DNA of 64,000 bases from Gavia stellata (lineage: Eukaryota; Chordata; Aves; Gaviiformes; Gaviidae): the NCBI RefSeq assembly GCF_030936135.1, contig NC_082637.1:45101821-45165820 (forward strand), written 5' to 3'. Position numbers and translations under genes: made by a program. The notes under the pieces were generated by a model. It was not told where the DNA came from and ran no database searches. It worked only from the letters and a program-made list of their open reading frames with translations. Positions 56,576-64,000 of this stretch are shown here, one piece after another (within the stretch, counting starts at the first letter, position 1; every line of letters begins with the position of its first letter).

Positions 56576-59500
56576 GTGTCTGAATTACACATACAGAAAT
56601 TCCCTTAGGGATATCAAGGGCATGAAATAGCATTTTAATTATTAAATTGATTAAGAAATCAAAAGAACTTCTTTTTCCCAATAATTAAATGGATTGAAAT
56701 GTTAAGTGCTGGTTTACTACTGTTGGTATTTTTATCATGGCTCTGTAAAAGACATGTAAGATGAAGTTTTCAAAAACTGTCAACTTTTTAAACCCTTCAC
56801 CACATGAAGTTAAAACTCCCATTTTAGGAAGAGCCTGCTTTTGAAAATCCTGTCAACAGTCACACACAATAATTTAATTTCTTCATTTTAATTTTTACTC
56901 TGTCAAACATGGAGATAGGCAGATCTGCTATTCAGTGATGAAACACTTTACAGCTTTGATAGAAACAATATATTTATTTTTCTAGAAGTGTAAGAGGCAG
57001 GAACATGCATGATGAAGTTCCGTGCCTGACACCACTACTGTCTCACTGCCAGATTTTCAACAAGTTGTAGCTTCTGTGTTTGTGTCCTTGCTAACCTCAT
57101 GAGGGCACCTGTAACTTCAAGTGAGCTTTCGTGAACTCTTACTGTAGGCATCAAACACCAAGATGAAAAATGTGAGAAAAAAGATAGTGGTGGTGAGACG
57201 ATATTCAAAACATAATTGTATGGAAAGCTTTAGAAATAAATTGTAAGTGGCATCATATTGGCTCTGGACTTGCACCTTTCATGTACAACGCATACCCATT
57301 GAAGTACAGTGGAGGGTGAGTCAACTAGTGATCTAAGATACTGAATACAAGATTGATTGATGTTTCCTTCTTTTAGAAAAACTAACTTACTCTTTCACAG
57401 CTGGACCTTCTCCTTCACTTCCCTTTTCTGGTGTGCTTTAGTCTTCCACCTCAGCCGATGTCCAGTCCAATATATGCTTATGGATACATGTTCGTACAAC
57501 TGCTTTAAAGCTGAAGATCAAACTATTTCTGATATACACACTTTTCACACCTTTTTTTGTCATCAGAAAATTTCAAATATCCAATCAGTTACCTAACTCA
57601 CAGAATCTAAGGTTAAAATCCTTTCTTATTGCCAAAGTGTTTTGTAAGAAGTTCTTTATGCCTTGTTACAGAAGAGGTGCCTTTTTAGCTTAACTTAATG
57701 AAAACTGCAGATAGTTTCTGTAAGAAAGTTTTGAGTCACATCTGAATGGAGTCATCCCCATGTGCCGTTGCACGTGGATTATTTTCAGTGTCATGCAATT
57801 TTTTTATTTCTAGGATGATGGATGAACTCTTTTGGAAGCAAAACTCATGTTTCAAAGCATCTTTGGTGTAAAGTAGTTGAAAAATGTTTGTCTTTGTTCT
57901 CATTTTGTACGAGTAGTAAGGGCTTTGTGGTTTACTAGACTAACTACTGTGCTTAGATCAGTGCAATAAATGGGCATTATCTGACTGAAAGCGAGCATTT
58001 TTAGATACTGATTTGAGATTGTAGACATCAACACACACCCCCAGAAGTGGTCTTTTCCTGTTTGTTTGTGACCTGGAGGGAGAATATCGGGCAGTTACCA
58101 GTTTTAGTCTGCTGCTGTACACTACAGCAGCACTAGAAACAATGCTTGCTCTCAATTCAGAGCCTGTATTCTGAGAGCCAAGGTGCAAGCTTAAGACGCA
58201 ATGTCAAGTGCAAGAGACAGGCATGTCTGGCGGATTCTTAACGCCCTCAAATTTCAGAGACTAGGCGCCTCTTCAGACCAAGTGACTCTTCAGCACTGTG
58301 ACAGTAAGCTTAGCAACTATGAAAATCAAACGGCACCCCCTTGTGGTACCTCTGCTTTTAGTAAAGTCTTCCCATTTTGCCAAGACACCATTTTACAAAG
58401 AGCTTTTCTAATATACCTGTTATTAAGTACAGATTTATGCTTGCTTTTTTCGGACACAATAAAACTAGATCAGGTGACCGTACAGCAATGGGAAAGCAGC
58501 TGCATCCTGCCACAAACAGATAATCAGAGCTTCAAATAAAAAAAAAAAATTGGGCACTGTTTTCAAGTGTGAGTGCCAAAAAGGCTAGACCCAAATTTTC
58601 AGATCTTCTTGTCAGCATTTATAACATCTTACAGAGTGGCTGGCACTAAAAGAAAATTGTACTCAACACTTAAAACCCATTCTCTCTTAGGGAAGTCTAT
58701 GTAAACACCTTGGGTTTTGGAAGTCTTTTCTAAACAAAATAGCATGTTCTTACTTACAGGCAGTTCATGTTTCTTCAAATTATGTCCAGATATTTCTCAC
58801 TCTGCTCCAGGGACGGGAATATTTCCTTCCCTTAACCTTTTAATATATTTGCCTTTTGCTTTTACTTAAAGCAAAACAAAGTATTTCCACAGTTCAAATG
58901 ATGCTGAAAGGACAACAAAGCGACCATTCAAATTAACATGCCATTAATCTTGTGAATGGCAGGTGCAGTTTTCACTGTTGGAGTTCAGTACTTCAGTCTG
59001 TTACGTCCTAATTAGCTCGTGCTTGAAGGTTGTAATTCCCACTTACATCCTTCCATTAAAAGAAGACACCTCTGTACCTTCACTGTTCTAGCCTCCACAT
59101 TAACTAGAAATTACCAGCACCTCAAACTAGTCATATTTTGCAGACCTAGTGTTCATGAGAACCTCCTGTTTGCAAGAAAGGGCAGCTGGCACTACATAGA
59201 TGAACACAGCAAGATGTTAAACATACACCAGTTTTTTTCAGAATGCTGATCTGAAGATAATGCCGGGCATCTGCATTTCTCTTTCAGAATCTCAGAAGAG
59301 GAGGGAGTTCGCCTTTACCTGGCTCCATTTCAGAGGGGGACAGATACAGCCAAAAAAATTGCAGAACCCGCCCCTCTCAACAAACAAGTGGAAACCAAGA
59401 AGCTATTATTTTCATTGGAATGCATGGGTGAAATCTTCAGATGCTTTCCTTCTAAACTCTTCCTGCTTGCTTTTTATTTAGAAAAGGAAGGTTGCAAGAC

Positions 59501-60826
59501 TCCTGGGAAACTTTTCATTAGCTCCATCTGATGTTTGATTTATTATCCCCAACACAGAACCATGCTTGTGTACCTAGCTGAACAGAACTGTTGCAATTTA
59601 CTATTTCTTAAACTTTTGCCACAGTGCCACATCTCTGAACTTTACAATGCTAAATCCACAGGGACTTGCAGGAGTGGTTGGCTTTTTCCCCTCTACAGGG
59701 AAAGCCTGCTTGGCTTCTGCTGGCCTGCTCACATGCAGCTGCAGGAATGCACAAAGTTCTTAAAAAGAATACTGAACTTGCATTTTGCAGGGCTATCTGT
59801 GGATGCCAGCTCCACAATTTGAGACCATTTCAGATACTGTATAGAAGGCTGTTGTCAACTTAAGCAGCTGTCTGTTACCTGCTATTCTGAAAGACAACAA
59901 AGCATTACTTCTGTTCGCTTATACACTGTGTATCACAAATTAAAAGACTAAGGTATCAGTCATCCAAATGCTAACCACATACAAGTGCTCTCCGATTTTA
60001 ACGATGCTGTGCATATGTACAGTGGAAGGAGATCACAGAACACTCCCTGTACATGTTTCATTTACCTGCCCAAACATAATCCTACAACATTTACTTTTTT
60101 TTTTTTTAAATGACCTTAACACTGTATTAGGGTTGCTGTATTCAGGTTAGTTGCAATTCAGGTTAGTCGGGCAGGTTATTTATATTTAGCTCAAGTTATG
60201 TGGATGCAAGTTTTCCATCCATATTTTGAAATACATTTAGCAAAGGTAGAAAAAACTAAGGAGGAAACATCTGGAGTCAGAAATTGCCTTTCCTGTCTCT
60301 GCCACGAGCACAAGTTATCTACAGAAGGTACATGCACTATACCTCCTCACGTGCCCTTCTTCTGGTCCAACATGCAGGCACCAGGTTTCAAATACAAGTT
60401 ACTAAAGCTCTCGGAGTTAACTGCAAGATTGTTTCTGAAAGAAGAGGTAGATTATACTTCTGAAGAAAGAATTTTAAAGAGGGACAGGAAAATGGGCTAC
60501 AAGTATGGGGGCGGGGGGCCCAAGCAGGAACATTGCAATATGCTATTAAACCAACAAGTGCAATCTTCCTTTTATTGTTAAAGATGTAATAAGAAGTCTA
60601 CCCTACGTATAAACCTTGTTCTACTTACTGTGTTTTCTGCCAAAACTAAAATTCCTCCTATGCAAAAGATGGCTCAGTGTTTTACCACCACTTACAAGAA
60701 AGTTAGTAACTGTTGTTACTAGTTGACAGCAGTTACTGATAAGTATCAATTGTACTTCAAGTAGGAAACTTAGCTCAAGGGCTCATTGTAAAATTGAGGT
60801 CAAACTTAATTCTCTTATTGAATTGC

Positions 60827-60832
60827 AATAAA
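60827..60832 (+). terminator. IDNK: Candidate distal IDNK polyadenylation signal AATAAA
   Basis: AATAAA followed within ~35 bp by a GT/T-rich element (around 60852-60867), the normal layout of a vertebrate poly(A) site. Assignment to IDNK is by position only. Confidence 0.45.
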
Positions 60833-61101
60833 ACTTGACTTCAAATACAGTGTCTCTTGGTTTGTAACGTGCAACTGAAATACTTACATAGGTGAACTGA
60901 ATGTTGTCTCAAGATAGGTGTTCATGCTTTTTAGATTCATTGTTTTAGTGCCTTAATAAAGCTTGGTAAGAATTATTCCCTTCCCCACCTCACCCTCGCC
61001 CTTTCATTATACAGTAGCCTTTTTGGATGTTACAGATTTTCTTCTTAAAAGGACCTGCCTTCTGAATGACGAGGGGTCTTACTTTTTTAAAGCAAGGTCC
61101 C

Positions 61102-61153
61102 AGTAAGGTACACTACTTACTTAGTGTACCTTACTTGACTTACTAAGTCAAGT
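61102..61153. repeat. Two consecutive perfect inverted repeats (hairpins)
   Basis: Arms 61102-61115 and 61122-61135 pair over 14 bp with a 6-base loop CTTACT. Arms 61133-61141 and 61145-61153 pair over 9 bp with a 3-base loop. The two hairpins overlap by 3 bases. They lie in the spacer between the convergent IDNK and UBQLN1 genes. Confidence 0.8.
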
Positions 61154-62104
61154 CAAATTAGTTATTCTGAAGATCCTAATAAACAGTCATTGTGAAAATA
61201 ACTGTAAAAAGGGAGTGATTATTCTACAGAAACTACTTGCTATCTGTCACTTCCCTGTCACAGCCTTGTGCTCACTGCAATGAAAGCTACCCACCCAATA
61301 GAAGTCACTATGAAAGTATGATGATGGGCCTGATAACTGGCAAGGAAATAAAAGTAGTTTTGTACCCAAACTGTAGGTATTTTAAAAGGTTTTGATTATA
61401 TTAAATTCATCTTACCAATAGATTCTATTTTAGTTTATTTGTTTGTTTAACACTCCGTGCTGCTGCATCTATGAGACTTTGATCCAAAGGCCAACCAAGA
61501 GATTTTCTTCAACTTTTCCCAGTACTTTGCCTCAGCAGTATTTGATCAATTTACTTACTGGCAAAGTAAGAGACAAGATTACTGGACAGTGAGTGAATCT
61601 TCTCTTCTGTGATAAGAGTACAACACATTTACTGCCAACAAAACTGCATACGTGTCTTTGCCAAAAGTTTTTAAAATCTCACTATGTGCTTAAGTATGCT
61701 CAACTTCTTCCTTTATATTGCATTATAATTTTGCTTCATCAAACTGACTAACAACTTTGAGTTAAAACGGGTAATTTTACACCATTTGCAAGCAATGATT
61801 TTTAGAGCAAACAATTTATCCTTGTACCATCAAAAGACCGTTCAAACCAAGTGTTTAAAAGCAATACAGGAATTAAGTGAGCATGTTCACAACTACACTG
61901 ACGTGAAGACCAATCTGCCACCCCCACTTTATCTAAGCTAGTAGTCTTCAACGTCCCTCCATCTCACACTCCAAGAGTTGTTTACTAATCTTAGCCCAGA
62001 GCTGGTGACTATTCCCAGAGCTTACACTCAAATGCCAACTCTTAAGCTGGTCAGTCATCTTGAATTCTAGGTAATCATCAACTGCAAACACACTGAGATA
62101 AGAT

Positions 62105-63143
62105 GCTTAAAGATTTTTTAATTCATTTATTACCTGTGCACAAGGGAAGTAACTACCAATAAAAACTCAAAAGATATACAGTATTTTTTACATGGTGGTT
62201 AAAAGTAATTAGAATATCACATGACCATGAATGAAAGTAATGTTTCCAATTACAAATCAGAATACATGTTAGAATCCCAATGGAACAAGCCAAAAAGCCT
62301 TAGAAGCAGTTCCAGAGCACAATCCAGTGCCCCTTTAATTTGCACAATGATAATTTACAGTTAATCTTTGTGAATATTGAGACAATGTTACAATGCAAGT
62401 TTCTGTACAGTTAGATGTAAAGAGTTAACCAGAACAGTAATTCTAGTGTATTTTAACTGAACTTGCTTAAGCATTTTTGCTGAGATGGTTACCAAAGATG
62501 CTGGAAGATTCTACACCAAAACCATGTCTTACAATTTTTTTTTTTCCCCTGGCGTTTTTGTGTTACTTATCTCATTCTATTGCAATGTGTAAATCTCTAG
62601 AAATGAGCTGTCTCCATTGTATATATTGTGTTTATACTTCATACAAATTAAAGCAAAAAATGGTAGATTACTCAAGTGGTATAAATCTTACAGCATTTTG
62701 CTAGCAAAAAAAAAAAATACATGCCAAAATCACAGTAAGCAGTATTGGTACCCACAAATTGTAGCTTCAATTACTTTTTTTTCTTTTTAATTTGTATTCT
62801 ACATAAATTACTACTGAAGGCTAATGTTTAAGTAGTAAATAAATTGGACAGTTGCAGGTCAGACAAAACCTGTTCACCCAACTGTGAAAGCTGATATTTT
62901 TTCAAAAAAAAAAAATCCCAAATAATGCAGAACAAAAAGAAGTGTGATGCATGCAATAGAGTGAAAATGCATTGATTCCCACTGTTTGAAGAAAACTACT
63001 GCACTCCACCTTAAAATGCATCAGACCAGTTTTAGTTATAACAAGACAATCCCAAGAGTCAGAATGAAATAAAGCAAATATTTTAAAGATTTAAGAGCTG
63101 TTATCAAAAATAAATTACATTTTTTCAAGTTAAAGAAACACTG
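62105..63143 (-). other. UBQLN1: UBQLN1 3'UTR
   Basis: Runs from the UBQLN1 stop codon down to the poly(A) site read on the minus strand near 62105. The sequence is AT-rich with no coding. The 3' end is inferred from the poly(A) signal at 62126-62131 and may not be the only one. Confidence 0.7.
62126..62131 (-). terminator. UBQLN1: UBQLN1 polyadenylation signal AATAAA
   Basis: Minus-strand AATAAA is followed about 30 bp downstream by CAGTGTGTTTG, a GU-rich downstream element. This gives a 3'UTR of about 1 kb. Confidence 0.65.
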
Positions 63144-63299
<156 letters not shown>

Positions 63300-64000
63300 C
63301 TAAGAACAAAATTTCAAGCTATAAAAGCATAACACACATTTAGCAAAGTACAGGATTTAAACATAGTTGATTCTGCACCACTTCCTGTCTTCACTAATTT
63401 CTGACTACATCTCTTTCAAGATCCTAAAACTATACTATGACATAAAAAAATAATTCAATTGTGAATCGAATTTAACAAGTCAGAGCAGCTTCAAATTTAA
63501 GAGTATCTACACTTACATGACATTCTTGAACTACAGGAAAAGCTGCTTGTTTGATAAAAAAGGATTGAAATTAAATTGGGTAAATTTATGTCCCACAAAC
63601 AGTTTCTTAAAGATATGCATGCAGGTATTTTTTTAAAATGAAACAGAGTTCAACCTAGTAATGTGGAACAGCAAGGATTATGATGATGTCACTGTCGGCA
63701 ATGGTGAATGTCACAGGCTTTTTTTCTTTTCCTCGACATAAAAATCACCTCTTTTTTAATGCTCCAAGTATCTGTTGACTAAAATTAGCAAAAATCTAAT
63801 TGTTGGAAAGCTTCAGTCTAAGGCAAACTGACAGCTGTGCTTTATGGGATGATCCTGCTCACACAAACTCATGGCAAAATTCTGCATGATTTCAGTGGTA
63901 GGATCTTCAGTCCAGAGGCATTTTTGAATCAGACCAATTATAGGAAAATAATATGCTGGAGTAATACTGAGAAGTCACTTTTTGAAATCAATTAGTCGAT
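63300..64000 (-). other. UBQLN1: UBQLN1 intron (partial)
   Basis: AT-rich intron sequence to the edge of the window. No exon recognised. A possible ancient repeat relic lies at about 63845-63910. Confidence 0.75.
63845..63910 (-). repeat. Possible relic of an ancient sauropsid interspersed repeat
   Basis: The words GATCCTGCTC, CATGGCAAAATTCTGCATGA and TTTCAGTGGTAGGATC recall the 'gatcctgctcc...tggcaaaactcc...ttcagtgg' module frequent in bird, crocodile and turtle genomes. The match is from memory and short, so it is only tentative. Confidence 0.3.

Larger units (their letters stand above)
56576..62104 (+). other. IDNK 3'UTR and IDNK-UBQLN1 convergent spacer
   Basis: AT-rich, no further gene recognised. 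Plus-strand AATAAA candidates are at 57235, 57965, 58535, 60827 and 60955. The one at 60827 has the best context, with a GT-rich stretch (GTGTCTCTTGGTTTGT) about 20-35 bp downstream, so the IDNK 3'UTR may be up to ~4.3 kb long; shorter forms are possible. Short open frames here lack domains. Confidence 0.55.

Overview
The window is nuclear DNA of a bird. The evidence is three intron-containing vertebrate genes in a conserved neighbour order (FRMD3 <- , IDNK -> , UBQLN1 <-), three CR1 LINE copies, and three solo LTRs of endogenous-retrovirus families that I recall as widespread in neoavian birds. The same neighbours lie on human 9q21; as far as I know that segment corresponds to the avian Z chromosome, so Z linkage is an inference. 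No bacterial, phage, CRISPR, tRNA or rRNA feature was seen.

Layout. (1) 1-33,836 is the first, very large intron of FRMD3 (minus strand). It holds two copies of one ~1.1 kb LTR (297-1379 and 20645-~21777), a related 580 bp LTR (23367-23946), a 3' CR1 fragment (about 31965-32685) and several simple repeats: a CA/CT tract, G runs, poly(A), and a 115 bp pure homopurine GGAGAA array at 26061-26175. (2) 33,270-34,500 is a CpG island holding the FRMD3 first coding exon (33837-33935, minus). (3) 34.5-51.1 kb separates the divergent FRMD3 and IDNK promoters. Its main content is one long CR1 (41815-~45802, minus) with recognisable but broken ORF1 and ORF2. A few short exon-like or coding-like stretches (36.64-36.86, 47.99-48.16 and 50.72-50.89 kb) are unexplained. 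(4) 51.1-52.1 kb is a second CpG island, the IDNK promoter. IDNK (gluconokinase) is complete in five coding exons from 51583 to 56575 and encodes 187 aa; an old CR1 piece sits in its intron 4. (5) 56.6-62.1 kb is IDNK 3' flank/3'UTR with several candidate poly(A) signals and a pair of perfect hairpins at 61102-61153. (6) 62.1-64.0 kb is the tail end of UBQLN1 (minus): 3'UTR with a good poly(A) site, the last coding exon with the UBA domain (63144-63299), and part of the preceding intron.

The three genes are not an operon and have no shared pathway. IDNK phosphorylates gluconate, FRMD3 is a FERM-domain membrane-cytoskeleton protein, and UBQLN1 is a proteasome shuttle factor. IDNK and UBQLN1 are convergent; FRMD3 and IDNK are divergent. 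I did not find a convincing new biological system. The best leads are the coding-like segment just upstream of IDNK, the exon-like minus-strand segments in the intergenic region, and the LTRs that share ends but differ in the middle.
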